A stretch of DNA of 64,000 bases from Ulva prolifera (GCA_023078555.1 CM041199.1:10155943-10219942); one strand, 5' to 3'; shown: positions 21,971 to 34,941, counted from the stretch's first letter. Translations and numbers: made by a program. The notes: generated from the sequence alone by a model not told the origin.

Positions 21971-24130
21971 ATGGACTTGGTTGTAGCCACGCAACCCCCC
22001 GCGCAGCAAAAGGTACGTTGCCATCAACATTCCAAGATGTTGGGGGGTATGGGATGTCCATCATTCATTGCGTATTTGCTGCTGACTCCCAGGAGTGGCG
22101 TGGGGCAAAAGTGCACACTTTTCACCAACCCATGTGAATGGACTTGGTTGTAGCCACGCAACCCCCCGCATATCAAAGGTACGTCGCCATGAACATTCCA
22201 AGATGTTGGGGGGTATGGGATGTCCATCATTCATTGCGTATTTTCTGCAGACACCATGGCGTGGTGTGGTTCAAAAGTGCACACTTTCCACCAACCCATG
22301 TGAATGGACTTGGTTGTAGCCACGCAACCCCCCGCGCAGCAAAAGGTACGTCGCCATGAACATTCCAAGATGTTGGGGGGTATGGGATGTCCATCATTCA
22401 TTGCGTATTTTCTGCAGACACCATGGCGTGGTGTGGTTCAAAAGTGCACACTTTCCACCAACCCATGTGAATGGACTTGGTTGTAGCCACGCAACCCCCC
22501 GCATATCAAAGGTACGTCGCCATGAACATTCCAAGATGTTGGGGGGTATGGGATGATTATCATTCATTGCATATTTGCTGCTGACTCCCAGGAGTGGCGT
22601 GGGGCAAAAGTGCACACTTTTCACCAACCATGTGAATGGACTTGGCTATAGACAAGCATACCCCCGCGCACCATAGGGAAGTTGCCATAAACATCCTTTG
22701 ATTCTGAAATATCAAGGACGTCAAGTATGCATTGCACAGTTGTTGCTAACTCCCAGGAGTGGCGTGGAACAAAAGTGCACACTTTTCACCAACCATGTGA
22801 ATGGACTTGGTTGTAGCCACGCAACCCCCCGCGCAGCAAAAGGTACGTTGCCATCAACATTCCAAGATGTTGGGGGGTATGGGATGTCCATCATTCATTG
22901 CGTATTTGCTGCTGACTCCCAGGAGTGGCGTGGGGCAAAAGTGCACACTTTTCACCAACCCATGTGAATGGACTTGGTTGTAGCCACGCAACCCCCCGCA
23001 TATCAAAGGTACGTCGCCATGAACATTCCAAGATGTTGGGGGGTATGGGATGTCCATCATTCATTGCGTATTTTCTGCAGACACCATGGCGTGGTGTGGT
23101 TCAAAAGTGCACACTTTCCACCAACCCATGTGAATGGACTTGGTTGTAGCCACGCAACCCCCCGCGCAGCAAAAGGTACGTTGCCATCAACATTCCAAGA
23201 TGTTGGGGGGTATGGGATGTCCATCATTCATTGCGTATTTTCTGCAGACACCATGGCGTGGTGTGGTTCAAAAGTGCACACTTTCCACCAACCCATGTGA
23301 ATGGACTTGGTTGTAGCCACGCAACCCCCCGCGCAGCAAAAGGTACGTCGCCATCAACATTCCAAGATGTTGGGGGGTATGGGATGTCCATCATTCATTG
23401 CGTATTTTCTGCAGACACCATGGCGTGGTGTGGTTCAAAAGTGCACACTTTCCACCAACCCATGTGAATGGACTTGGTTGTAGCCACGCAACCCCCCGCA
23501 CATCAAAGGTACGTCGCCATGAACATTCCAAGATGCTGGGGGGCATGGGATGTCCATCATTCATTGCGTATTTTCTGCAGACACCATGGAGTGGTGTGGT
23601 GCAAAAGTGCACACTTTCCACCAACCCATGTGAATGGACTTGGTTGTAGCCACGCAACCCCCCGCGCGTCAAAAGGTACGTCGCCATGAACATTCCAAGA
23701 TGTTGGGGGGTATGGGATGATTATCATTCATTGCATATTTGCTGCTGACTCCCAGGAGTGGCGTGGGGCAAAAGTGCACACTTTTCACCAACCATGTGAA
23801 TGGACTTGGCTATAGACAAGCATACCCCCGCGCACCATAGGGAAGTTGCCATAAACATCCTTTGATTCTGAAATATCAAGGACGTCAAGTATGCATTGCA
23901 CAGTTGTTGCTAACTCCCAGGAGTGGCGTGGAACAAAAGTGCACACTTTTCACCAACCATGTGAATGGACTTGGTTGTAGCCACGCAACCCCCCGCGCAG
24001 CAAAAGGTACGTCGCCATCAACATTCCAAGATTTTGGGGGGTATGGGATGTCCATCATTCATTGCGTATTTTCTGCAGACACCATGGCGTGGTGTGGTGC
24101 AAAAGTGCACACTTTTCACCAACCATGTGA
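21971..24130 (+). repeat. 2,160-bp 13-mer higher-order repeat, copy 1
   Basis: This unit comprises 13 monomers with X2 at 22636 and 23800, R, CATATC and GTGGTTCAAAAG P monomers, and a GATGCTGGGGGGCATGGG monomer. Each of the first 12 monomers is matched 2,160 bp downstream. The X-to-X core 22,636-23,964 (1,329 bp, including both X monomers) is present three times, here and at 24,796 and 26,291. Confidence 0.87.
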
Positions 24131-26124
24131 ATGGACTTGGTTGTAGCCACGCAACCCCCCGCGCAGCAAAAGGTACGTTGCCATCAACATTCCAAGATGT
24201 TGGGGGGTATGGGATGTCCATCATTCATTGCGTATTTGCTGCTGACTCCCAGGAGTGGCGTGGGGCAAAAGTGCACACTTTTCACCAACCCATGTGAATG
24301 GACTTGGTTGTAGCCACGCAACCCCCCGCATATCAAAGGTACGTCGCCATGAACATTCCAAGATGTTGGGGGGTATGGGATGTCCATCATTCATTGCGTA
24401 TTTTCTGCAGACACCATGGCGTGGTGTGGTTCAAAAGTGCACACTTTCCACCAACCCATGTGAATGGACTTGGTTGTAGCCACGCAACCCCCCGCGCAGC
24501 AAAAGGTACGTCGCCATGAACATTCCAAGATGTTGGGGGGTATGGGATGTCCATCATTCATTGCGTATTTTCTGCAGACACCATGGCGTGGTGTGGTTCA
24601 AAAGTGCACACTTTCCACCAACCCATGTGAATGGACTTGGTTGTAGCCACGCAACCCCCCGCATATCAAAGGTACGTCGCCATGAACATTCCAAGATGTT
24701 GGGGGGTATGGGATGATTATCATTCATTGCATATTTGCTGCTGACTCCCAGGAGTGGCGTGGGGCAAAAGTGCACACTTTTCACCAACCATGTGAATGGA
24801 CTTGGCTATAGACAAGCATACCCCCGCGCACCATAGGGAAGTTGCCATAAACATCCTTTGATTCTGAAATATCAAGGACGTCAAGTATGCATTGCACAGT
24901 TGTTGCTAACTCCCAGGAGTGGCGTGGAACAAAAGTGCACACTTTTCACCAACCATGTGAATGGACTTGGTTGTAGCCACGCAACCCCCCGCGCAGCAAA
25001 AGGTACGTTGCCATCAACATTCCAAGATGTTGGGGGGTATGGGATGTCCATCATTCATTGCGTATTTGCTGCTGACTCCCAGGAGTGGCGTGGGGCAAAA
25101 GTGCACACTTTTCACCAACCCATGTGAATGGACTTGGTTGTAGCCACGCAACCCCCCGCATATCAAAGGTACGTCGCCATGAACATTCCAAGATGTTGGG
25201 GGGTATGGGATGTCCATCATTCATTGCGTATTTTCTGCAGACACCATGGCGTGGTGTGGTTCAAAAGTGCACACTTTCCACCAACCCATGTGAATGGACT
25301 TGGTTGTAGCCACGCAACCCCCCGCGCAGCAAAAGGTACGTTGCCATCAACATTCCAAGATGTTGGGGGGTATGGGATGTCCATCATTCATTGCGTATTT
25401 TCTGCAGACACCATGGCGTGGTGTGGTTCAAAAGTGCACACTTTCCACCAACCCATGTGAATGGACTTGGTTGTAGCCACGCAACCCCCCGCGCAGCAAA
25501 AGGTACGTCGCCATCAACATTCCAAGATGTTGGGGGGTATGGGATGTCCATCATTCATTGCGTATTTTCTGCAGACACCATGGCGTGGTGTGGTTCAAAA
25601 GTGCACACTTTCCACCAACCCATGTGAATGGACTTGGTTGTAGCCACGCAACCCCCCGCACATCAAAGGTACGTCGCCATGAACATTCCAAGATGCTGGG
25701 GGGCATGGGATGTCCATCATTCATTGCGTATTTTCTGCAGACACCATGGAGTGGTGTGGTGCAAAAGTGCACACTTTCCACCAACCCATGTGAATGGACT
25801 TGGTTGTAGCCACGCAACCCCCCGCGCGTCAAAAGGTACGTCGCCATGAACATTCCAAGATGTTGGGGGGTATGGGATGATTATCATTCATTGCATATTT
25901 GCTGCTGACTCCCAGGAGTGGCGTGGGGCAAAAGTGCACACTTTTCACCAACCATGTGAATGGACTTGGCTATAGACAAGCATACCCCCGCGCACCATAG
26001 GGAAGTTGCCATAAACATCCTTTGATTCTGAAATATCAAGGACGTCAAGTATGCATTGCACAGTTGTTGCTAACTCCCAGGAGTGGCGTGGAACAAAAGT
26101 GCACACTTTTCACCAACCATGTGA
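24131..26124 (+). repeat. 2,160-bp higher-order repeat, copy 2 (12 of 13 monomers)
   Basis: This matches 21,971-23,964 monomer by monomer, with X2 at 24796 and 25960. The thirteenth monomer (CGCGCAGC, GATTTT, P) found at 23,965 is replaced at 26,125 by a CGCGCGTC Q monomer. This is the only X in the window that I found not followed by a CGCGCAGC monomer. Confidence 0.87.
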
Positions 26125-26290
26125 ATGGACTTGGTTGTAGCCACGCAACCCCCCGCGCGTCAAAAGGTACGTCGCCATGAACATTCCAAGATGTTGGGGG
26201 GTATGGGATGATTATCATTCATTGCATATTTGCTGCTGACTCCCAGGAGTGGCGTGGGGCAAAAGTGCACACTTTTCACCAACCATGTGA

Positions 26291-27619
26291 ATGGACTTGG
26301 CTATAGACAAGCATACCCCCGCGCACCATAGGGAAGTTGCCATAAACATCCTTTGATTCTGAAATATCAAGGACGTCAAGTATGCATTGCACAGTTGTTG
26401 CTAACTCCCAGGAGTGGCGTGGAACAAAAGTGCACACTTTTCACCAACCATGTGAATGGACTTGGTTGTAGCCACGCAACCCCCCGCGCAGCAAAAGGTA
26501 CGTTGCCATCAACATTCCAAGATGTTGGGGGGTATGGGATGTCCATCATTCATTGCGTATTTGCTGCTGACTCCCAGGAGTGGCGTGGGGCAAAAGTGCA
26601 CACTTTTCACCAACCCATGTGAATGGACTTGGTTGTAGCCACGCAACCCCCCGCATATCAAAGGTACGTCGCCATGAACATTCCAAGATGTTGGGGGGTA
26701 TGGGATGTCCATCATTCATTGCGTATTTTCTGCAGACACCATGGCGTGGTGTGGTTCAAAAGTGCACACTTTCCACCAACCCATGTGAATGGACTTGGTT
26801 GTAGCCACGCAACCCCCCGCGCAGCAAAAGGTACGTTGCCATCAACATTCCAAGATGTTGGGGGGTATGGGATGTCCATCATTCATTGCGTATTTTCTGC
26901 AGACACCATGGCGTGGTGTGGTTCAAAAGTGCACACTTTCCACCAACCCATGTGAATGGACTTGGTTGTAGCCACGCAACCCCCCGCGCAGCAAAAGGTA
27001 CGTCGCCATCAACATTCCAAGATGTTGGGGGGTATGGGATGTCCATCATTCATTGCGTATTTTCTGCAGACACCATGGCGTGGTGTGGTTCAAAAGTGCA
27101 CACTTTCCACCAACCCATGTGAATGGACTTGGTTGTAGCCACGCAACCCCCCGCACATCAAAGGTACGTCGCCATGAACATTCCAAGATGCTGGGGGGCA
27201 TGGGATGTCCATCATTCATTGCGTATTTTCTGCAGACACCATGGAGTGGTGTGGTGCAAAAGTGCACACTTTCCACCAACCCATGTGAATGGACTTGGTT
27301 GTAGCCACGCAACCCCCCGCGCGTCAAAAGGTACGTCGCCATGAACATTCCAAGATGTTGGGGGGTATGGGATGATTATCATTCATTGCATATTTGCTGC
27401 TGACTCCCAGGAGTGGCGTGGGGCAAAAGTGCACACTTTTCACCAACCATGTGAATGGACTTGGCTATAGACAAGCATACCCCCGCGCACCATAGGGAAG
27501 TTGCCATAAACATCCTTTGATTCTGAAATATCAAGGACGTCAAGTATGCATTGCACAGTTGTTGCTAACTCCCAGGAGTGGCGTGGAACAAAAGTGCACA
27601 CTTTTCACCAACCATGTGA
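26291..27619 (+). repeat. X-to-X core of the 2,160-bp unit, copy 3 (1,329 bp)
   Basis: This matches 24,796-26,124 at an offset of 1,495 bp and 22,636-23,964 at 3,655 bp. It starts with X2 at 26291 and ends with X2 at 27455. It is followed by the CGCGCAGC/GATTTT/P monomer seen after copy 1, so the right junction of this copy is like copy 1 rather than copy 2. Confidence 0.85.
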
Positions 27620-30600
27620 ATGGACTTGGTTGTAGCCACGCAACCCCCCGCGCAGCAAAAGGTACGTCGCCATCAACATTCCAAGATTTTGGGGGGTATG
27701 GGATGTCCATCATTCATTGCGTATTTTCTGCAGACACCATGGCGTGGTGTGGTGCAAAAGTGCACACTTTCCACCAACCCATGTCAATGGACTTGGTTGT
27801 GGCCACGCAACCCCCCGCGCAGCAAAAGGTACATCGCAATCAACATTCCAAGATGTTGGGGGGTATGGGATGTTCATCATTCATTGCGTATTTTCTGCAG
27901 ACACCATGGCGTGGTGTGGTGCAAAAGTGCACACTTTCCACCAACCCATGTGAATGGACTTGGTTGTAGCCACGCAACCCCCCGCACATCAAAGGTACGT
28001 CGCCATGAACATTCCAAGATGCTGGGGGGCATGGGATGTCCATCATTCATTGCGTATTTTCTGCAGACACCATGGAGTGGTGTGGTGCAAAAGTGCACAC
28101 TTTCCACCAACCCATGTGAATGGACTTGGTTGTAGCCACGCAACCCCCCGCGCATCAAAAGGTACATCGCCATCAACATTCCAAGATTTTGGGGGGTATG
28201 GGATGTCCATCATTCATTGCATATTTTCTGCAGACACCATGGAGTGGTGTGGTGCAAAAGTGCACACTTTCCACCAACCCATGTGAATGGACTTGGTTGT
28301 AGCCACGCAACCCCCCGCGCGTCAAAAGGTACGTCGCCATGAACATTCCAAGATGTTGGGGGGTATGGGATGATTATCATTCATTGCATATTTGGTGCTG
28401 ACTCCCAGGAGTGGCGTGGGGCAAAAGTGCACACTTTTCACCAACCATGTGAATGGACTTGGCTATAGACAAGCATACCCCCGCGCACCATAGGGAAGTT
28501 GCCATAAACATCCTTTGATTCTGAAATATCAAGGACGTCAAGTATGCATTGCACAGTTGTTGCTAACTCCCAGGAGTGGCGTGGAACAAAAGTGCACACT
28601 TTTCACCAACCATGTGAATGGACTTGGTTGTAGCCACGCAACCCCCCGCGCAGCAAAAGGTACGTCGCCATCAACATTCCAAGATTTTGGGGGGTATGGG
28701 ATGTCCATCATTCATTGCGTATTTTCTGCAGACACCATGGCGTGGTGTGGTGCAAAAGTGCACACTTTCCACCAACCCATGTGAATGGACTTGGTTGTAG
28801 CCACGCAACCCCCCGCGCAGCAAAAGGTACATCGCAATCAACATTCCAAGATGTTGGGGGGTATGGGATGTCCATCATTCATTGCGTATTTTCTGCAGAC
28901 ACCATGGCGTGGTGTGGTGCAAAAGTGCACATTTTCCACCAACCCATGTGAATGGACTTGGTTGTACCCACGCACCCCCTGCGCATCAAAAGGTACGTCG
29001 CCATCAACATCCCAAGATGTTGGAGGGTATGGGATGTCCATCATTCATTGCGTATTTTCTGCAGACACCATGGAGTGGTGTGGTGCAAAAGAGCACACTT
29101 TCCACCAACCCATGTGAATGGACTTGGCTGTAGCCACGCAACCCCCCGCGCATCAAAAGGTACATCGCCATCAACATTCCAAGATGTTGGGGGGTATGGG
29201 ATGTCCATCATTCATTGCGTATTTTCTGCAGACACCATGGCGTGGTGTGGTGCAAAAGTGTACACTTTCCACCAACCCATGTGAATGGACTTGGTTGTAG
29301 CCACGCAACCCCCCGCGCATCAAAAGGTACATCGCCATCAACATTCCAAGATGTTGGGGGGTATGGGATGTCCATCATTCATTGCGTATTTTCTGCAGAC
29401 ACCATGGCGTGGTGTGGTGCAAAAGTGTACACTTTCCACCAACCCATGTGAATGGACTTGGTTGTAGCCACGCAACCCCCCGCGCATCAAAGGTACGTCG
29501 CCATGAACATTCCAAGATGCTGGGGGGCATGGGATGTCCATCATTCATTGCGTATTTTCTGCAGACACCATGGAGTGGTGTGGTGCAAAAGTGCACACTT
29601 TCCACCAACCCATGTGAATGGACTTGGTTGTAGCCACGCAACCCCCCGCGCATCAAAAGGTACATCGCCATCAACATTCCAAGATTTTGGGGGGTATGGG
29701 ATGTCCATCATTCATTGCATATTTTCTGCAGACACCATGGAGTGGTGTGGTGCAAAAGTGCACACTTTCCACCAACCCATGTGAATGGACTTGGTTGTAG
29801 CCACGCAACCCCCCGCGCGTCAAAAGGTACGTCGCCATGAACATTCCAAGATGTTGGGGGGTATGGGATGATTATCATTCATTGCATATTTGCTGCTGAC
29901 TCCCAGGAGTGGCGTGGGGCAAAAGTGCACACTTTTCACCAACCATGTGAATGGACTTGGCTATAGACAAGCATACCCCCGCGCACCATAGGGAAGTTGC
30001 CATAAACATCCTTTGATTCTGAAATATCAAGGACGTCAAGTATGCATTGCACAGTTGTTGCTAACTCCCAGGAGTGGCGTGGAACAAAAGTGCACACTTT
30101 TCACCAACCATGTGAATGGACTTGGTTGTAGCCACGCAACCCCCCGCGCAGCAAAAGGTACGTCGCCATCAACATTCCAAGATTTTGGGGGGTATGGGAT
30201 GTCCATCATTCATTGCGTATTTTCTGCAGACACCATGGCGTGGTGTGGTGCAAAAGTGCACATTTTCCACCAACCCATGTGAATGGACTTGGTTGTACCC
30301 ACGCACCCCCTGCGCATCAAAAGGTACGTCGCCATCAACATCCCAAGATGTTGGAGGGAATGGGATGTCCATCATTCATTGCGTATTTTCTGCAGACACC
30401 ATGGAGTGGTGTGGTGCAAAAGTGCACACTTTCCACCAACCCATGTGAATGGACTTGGTTGTAGCCACGCAACCCCCCGCGCATCAAAAGGTACATCGCC
30501 ATCAACATCCCAAGATGTTGGAGGGTATGGGATGTCCATCATTCATTGCGTATTTTCTGCAGACACCATGGAGTGGTGTGGTGCAAAAGAGCACACTTTC

Positions 30601-30782
30601 CACCAACCCATGTGAATGGACTTGGTTGTAGCCACGCAACCCCCCGCGCAGCAAAAGGTACATCGCAATCAACATTCCAAGATGTTGGGGGGTATGGGAT
30701 GTCCATCATTCATTGCGTATTTGCTGCTGACTCCCAGGAGTGGCGTGGGGCAAAAGTGCACACTTTTCACCAACCCATGTGA
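27620..30782 (+). repeat. Transitional tract with first CGCAATC and ACCC-CTGCG variants
   Basis: X2 lies at 28453 and 29951. The tract introduces variants that become common to the right: TACATCGCAATC (27,833; 28,831; 30,661), TTGTACCCACGC (28,968; 30,295), AAAAGAGCACAC (29,087; 30,586) and GTGTACAC (29,258; 29,425). Several monomers have ACATCCCAAG in place of ACATTCCAAG (29,008; 30,338; 30,507). A TGTGAATGG to TGTCAATGG change at 27,784 and GGTTGTGGCC at 27,796 are private. Confidence 0.75.
28952..29117 (+). repeat. ACCC-CTGCG ordinary variant (first copy in window)
   Basis: The left half reads TTGTACCCACGCACCCCCTG in place of TTGTAGCCACGCAACCCCCC, and the G6 run is changed to GGAGGG. This is the first copy in the window. 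Others lie at 30,283, 34,443, 34,776, 37,606, 38,605, 38,938, 40,433, 43,597, 46,260, 54,748, 56,079, 58,244, 60,243, 61,774, 61,940 and 63,289. It belongs mainly to the right-hand stratum. A derivative at 50,422 and many later positions joins its GTACCC start to a CCCCCCGCGCAGC continuation. Confidence 0.88.
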
Positions 30783-32114
30783 ATGGACTTGGCTATAGAC
30801 AAGCATACCCCCGCGCACCATAGGGAAGTTGCCATAAACATCCTTTGATTCTGAAATATCAAGGACGTCAAGTATGCATTGCACAGTTGTTGCTAACTCC
30901 CAGGAGTGGCGTGGAACAAAAGTGCACACTTTTCACCAACCATGTGAATGGACTTGGTTGTAGCCACGCAACCCCCCGCGCAGCAAAAGGTACGTTGCCA
31001 TCAACATTCCAAGATGTTGGGGGGTATGGGATGTCCATCATTCATTGCGTATTTGCTGCTGACTCCCAGGAGTGGCGTGGGGCAAAAGTGCACACTTTTC
31101 ACCAACCCATGTGAATGGACTTGGTTGTAGCCACGCAACCCCCCGCATATCAAAGGTACGTCGCCATGAACATTCCAAGATGTTGGGGGGTATGGGATGT
31201 CCATCATTCATTGCGTATTTTCTGCAGACACCATGGCGTGGTGTGGTTCAAAAGTGCACACTTTCCACCAACCCATGTGAATGGACTTGGTTGTAGCCAC
31301 GCAACCCCCCGCGCAGCAAAAGGTACGTTGCCATCAACATTCCAAGATGTGGGGGGGTATGGGATGTCCATCATTCATTGCGTATTTTCTGCAGACACCA
31401 TGGCGTGGTGTGGTGCAAAAGTGCACACTTTCCACCAACCCATGTGAATGGACTTGGTTGTAGCCACGCAACCCCCCGCACATCAAAGGTACGTCGCCAT
31501 GAACATTCCAAGATGCTGGGGGGCATGGGATGTCCATCATTCATTGCGTATTTTCTGCAGACACCATGGAGTGGTGTGGTGCAAAAGTGCACACTTTCCA
31601 CCAACCCATGTGAATGGACTTGGTTGTAGCCACGCAACCCCCCGCGCATCAAAAGGTACATCGCCATCAACATTCCAAGATTTTGGGGGGTATGGGATGT
31701 CCATCATTCATTGCATATTTTCTGCAGACACCATGGAGTGGTGTGGTGCAAAAGTGCACACTTTCCACCAACCCATGTGAATGGACTTGGTTGTAGCCAC
31801 GCAACCCCCCGCGCGTCAAAAGGTACGTCGCCATGAACATTCCAAGATGTTGGGGGGTATGGGATGTCCATCATTCATTGCGTATTTTCTGCAGACACCA
31901 TGGCGTGGTGTGGTGCAAAAGTGTACACTTTCCACCAACGCATGTGAATGGACTTGGTTGTAGCCACGCAACCCCCCGCGCATCAAAAGGTACATCGCCA
32001 TCAACATTCCAAGATGTTGGGGGGTATGGGATGTCCATCATTCATTGCGTATTTTCTGCAGACACCATGGAGTGGTGTGGTGCAAAAGTGCACACTTTCC
32101 ACCAACCCATGTGA
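30616..32114 (+). repeat. 1,499-bp 9-mer, first copy (30.6 kb)
   Basis: The monomers from the CGCAATC R monomer at 30,616, through X2 at 30783 and the CATATC / GATGTG / CACATC / GATTTT module, to 31,796 reappear 1,499 bp downstream at 32,115-33,295. The remaining two monomers of the unit (31,781-32,114, the second with GTGTACAC and ACCAACGCATG nearby) are not repeated there; the second copy continues into a Q monomer instead. Confidence 0.82.
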
Positions 32115-33295
32115 ATGGACTTGGTTGTAGCCACGCAACCCCCCGCGCAGCAAAAGGTACATCGCAATCAACATTCCAAGATGTTGGGGGGTATGGGATG
32201 TCCATCATTCATTGCGTATTTGCTGCTGACTCCCAGGAGTGGCGTGGGGCAAAAGTGCACACTTTTCACCAACCCATGTGAATGGACTTGGCTATAGACA
32301 AGCATACCCCCGCGCACCATAGGGAAGTTGCCATAAACATCCTTTGATTCTGAAATATCAAGGACGTCAAGTATGCATTGCACAGTTGTTGCTAACTCCC
32401 AGGAGTGGCGTGGAACAAAAGTGCACACTTTTCACCAACCATGTGAATGGACTTGGTTGTAGCCACGCAACCCCCCGCGCAGCAAAAGGTACGTTGCCAT
32501 CAACATTCCAAGATGTTGGGGGGTATGGGATGTCCATCATTCATTGCGTATTTGCTGCTGACTCCCAGGAGTGGCGTGGGGCAAAAGTGCACACTTTTCA
32601 CCAACCCATGTGAATGGACTTGGTTGTAGCCACGCAACCCCCCGCATATCAAAGGTACGTCGCCATGAACATTCCAAGATGTTGGGGGGTATGGGATGTC
32701 CATCATTCATTGCGTATTTTCTGCAGACACCATGGCGTGGTGTGGTTCAAAAGTGCACACTTTCCACCAACCCATGTGAATGGACTTGGTTGTAGCCACG
32801 CAACCCCCCGCGCAGCAAAAGGTACGTTGCCATCAACATTCCAAGATGTGGGGGGGTATGGGATGTCCATCATTCATTGCGTATTTTCTGCAGACACCAT
32901 GGCGTGGTGTGGTGCAAAAGTGCACACTTTCCACCAACCCATGTGAATGGACTTGGTTGTAGCCACGCAACCCCCCGCACATCAAAGGTACGTCGCCATG
33001 AACATTCCAAGATGCTGGGGGGCATGGGATGTCCATCATTCATTGCGTATTTTCTGCAGACACCATGGAGTGGTGTGGTGCAAAAGTGCACACTTTCCAC
33101 CAACCCATGTGAATGGACTTGGTTGTAGCCACGCAACCCCCCGCGCATCAAAAGGTACATCGCCATCAACATTCCAAGATTTTGGGGGGTATGGGATGTC
33201 CATCATTCATTGCATATTTTCTGCAGACACCATGGAGTGGTGTGGTGCAAAAGTGCACACTTTCCACCAACCCATGTGAATGGACTTGGTTGTAG
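32115..33295 (+). repeat. 1,499-bp 9-mer, second (partial) copy
   Basis: Seven monomers match 30,616-31,796, with X2 at 32282. The same CATATC / GATGTG / CACATC / GATTTT module also lies at 13,994-14,659 and 18,315-18,980, so this is an old building block shared by separate higher-order repeats. It is the last such module before the stratum boundary. Confidence 0.82.
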
Positions 33296-33445
33296 CCACG
33301 CAACCCCCCGCGCGTCAAAAGGTACGTCGCCATGAACATTCCAAGATGTTGGGGGGTATGGGATGATTATCATTCATTGCATATTTGCTGCTGACTCCCA
33401 GGAGTGGCGTGGGGCAAAAGTGCACACTTTTCACCAACCATGTGA

Positions 33446-34108
33446 ATGGACTTGGCTATAGACAAGCATACCCCCGCGCACCATAGGGAAGTTGCCATAA
33501 ACATCCTTTGATTCTGAAATATCAAGGACGTCAAGTATGCATTGCACAGTTGTTGCTAACTCCCAGGAGTGGCGTGGAACAAAAGTGCACACTTTTCACC
33601 AACCATGTGAATGGACTTGGTTGTAGCCACGCAACCCCCCGCGCAGCAAAAGGTACGTCGCCATCAACATTCCAAGATGTTGGGGGGTATGGGATGTCCA
33701 TCATTCATTGCGTATTTTCTGCAGACACCATGGAGTGGTGTGGTGCAAAAGTGCACACTTTCCACCAACCCATGTGAATGGACTTGGTTGTAGCCACGCA
33801 ACCCCCCGCGCATCAAAAGGTACGTCGCGATGAACATTCCAAGATGTTGGGGGTTATGGGATGATTATCATTCATTGCATATTTGCTGCTGACTCCCAGG
33901 AGTGGCGTGGGGCAAAAGTGCACACTTTTCACCAACCTTGTGAATGGACTTGGCTATAGACAAGCATACCCCCGCGCACCATAGGGAAGTTGCCAGAAAC
34001 ATCCTTTGATTCTGAAAGATCTAGGACGTCAAGTATGCATTGCACAGTTGTTGCTAACTCCTAGGAGTGGCGTGGAACAAAAGTGCACACTTTTCACCAA
34101 CCATGTGA
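33446..34108 (+). repeat. Boundary between the X2 and X3 strata
   Basis: The last X2 monomer (33446) and first X3 monomer (33944) are three monomers apart. The Q monomer at 33,778-33,943 is unlike any upstream copy. It has the first TCGCGA of the window (33,825-33,830), GTTGGGGGTTATGGG, and ends CACCAACCTTGTG. That ending recurs only before the X3 monomers at 39436 and 39934. To the right the X monomers carry AGATCT, and new ordinary variants appear within 1-2 kb. Confidence 0.82.
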
Positions 34109-34275
34109 ATGGACTTGGTTGTAGCCACGCAACCCCCCGCGCAGCAAAAGGAACTTCGCCATCAACATTCCAAGATTTTGGGGGGTATGGGATGTCCATC
34201 ATTCATTGCGTATTTTTTGCAGACACCATGGCGTGGTGTGGTGCAAAAGTGCACACTTTCCACCAACCCATGTGA

Positions 34276-34442
34276 ATGGACTTGGTTGTAGCCACGCAAC
34301 CCCCCGCGCAGCAAAAGGTACATCGCGATCAACATTCCAAGATGTTGGGGGGTATGGGATGTCCATCATTCATTGCGTATTTTCTGCAGACACCATGGCG
34401 TGGTGTGGTGCAAAAGTGCACATTTTCCACCAACCCATGTGA
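34276..34442 (+). repeat. NruI-bearing ordinary variant (TACATCGCGATCAAC)
   Basis: The left half has CGCGCAGCAAAAGG followed by TACATCGCGATCAAC, creating TCGCGA (NruI). A related TACATCGCAATCAAC form, one base away, is already present from 27.8 kb (27,833; 28,831; 30,661). I saw no TCGCGA upstream of 33,825. Downstream of 38 kb this is one of the dominant monomers, and in the X-free zone at 55.4-60.7 kb it makes up most of the sequence. Confidence 0.88.
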
Positions 34443-34941
34443 ATGGACTTGGTTGTACCCACGCACCCCCTGCGCATCAAAAGGTACGTCGCCATCAACA
34501 TTCCAAGATGTTGGAGGGTATGGGATGTCCATCATTCATTGCGTATTTTCTGCAGACACCATGGAGTGGTGTGGTGCAAAAGAGCACACTTTCCACCAAC
34601 CCATGTGAATGGACTTGGTTGTAGCCACGCAACCCCCCGCGCAGCAAAAGGTACATCGCGATCAACATTCCAAGATGTTGGGGGGTATGGGATGTCCATC
34701 ATTCATTGCGTATTTTCTGCAGACACCATGGCGTGGTGTGGTGCAAAAGTGCACATTTTCCACCAACCCATGTGAATGGACTTGGTTGTACCCACGCACC
34801 CCCTGCGCATCAAAAGGTACGTCGCCATCAACATTCCAAGATGTTGGAGGGTATGGGATGTCCATCATTCATTGCGTATTTTCTGCAGACACCATGGAGT
34901 GGTGTGGTGCAAAAGAGCACACTTTCCACCAACCCATGTGA
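34276..34941 (+). repeat. 333-bp dimer in two tandem copies
   Basis: 34,276-34,608 and 34,609-34,941 are matching dimers. Each is an NruI P monomer with CACATTTTCC followed by an ACCC-CTGCG monomer with GGAGGG and AAAAGAGCACAC. This is the smallest clear tandem unit in the left part of the X3 stratum, and a single unit recurs at 40,266-40,598 and 61,607-61,939. Confidence 0.82.

Larger units (their letters stand above)
4363..33610 (+). repeat. Divergent X monomers, class X2 (28 copies)
   Basis: X2 differs from X1 by CCATAAACATCC, GATTCTGAAATATC and CGTCAAGTATG. Starts: 4363, 6190, 7355, 9683, 11176, 12004, 13662, 14992, 15491, 15989, 16986, 17485, 17983, 19313, 19812, 20310, 21806, 22636, 23800, 24796, 25960, 26291, 27455, 28453, 29951, 30783, 32282 and 33446. 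The copy at 12004 is a hybrid: it has the X1-like CCAGAAAC followed by X2 markers. Copies at 13662, 15989 and 17983 share CACAATTG in place of CACAGTTG, linking the higher-order repeat copies that contain them. X2 is the only X class between 13.66 and 33.6 kb. Confidence 0.93.

Noticed and set aside
27517-28135. Open frames of 150 and 171 codons
   Set aside because: They are repeat read-through made possible by the TGTGAATGG to TGTCAATGG change at 27,784 and TAG to TGG near 27,799. They are not a gene.
34276-34442. Possible Pol III B-box at GATCAAC
   Set aside because: It has a mismatch to the B-box consensus, there is no matching A-box at the right distance, and no T-run terminator was noted. 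The resemblance is weak.
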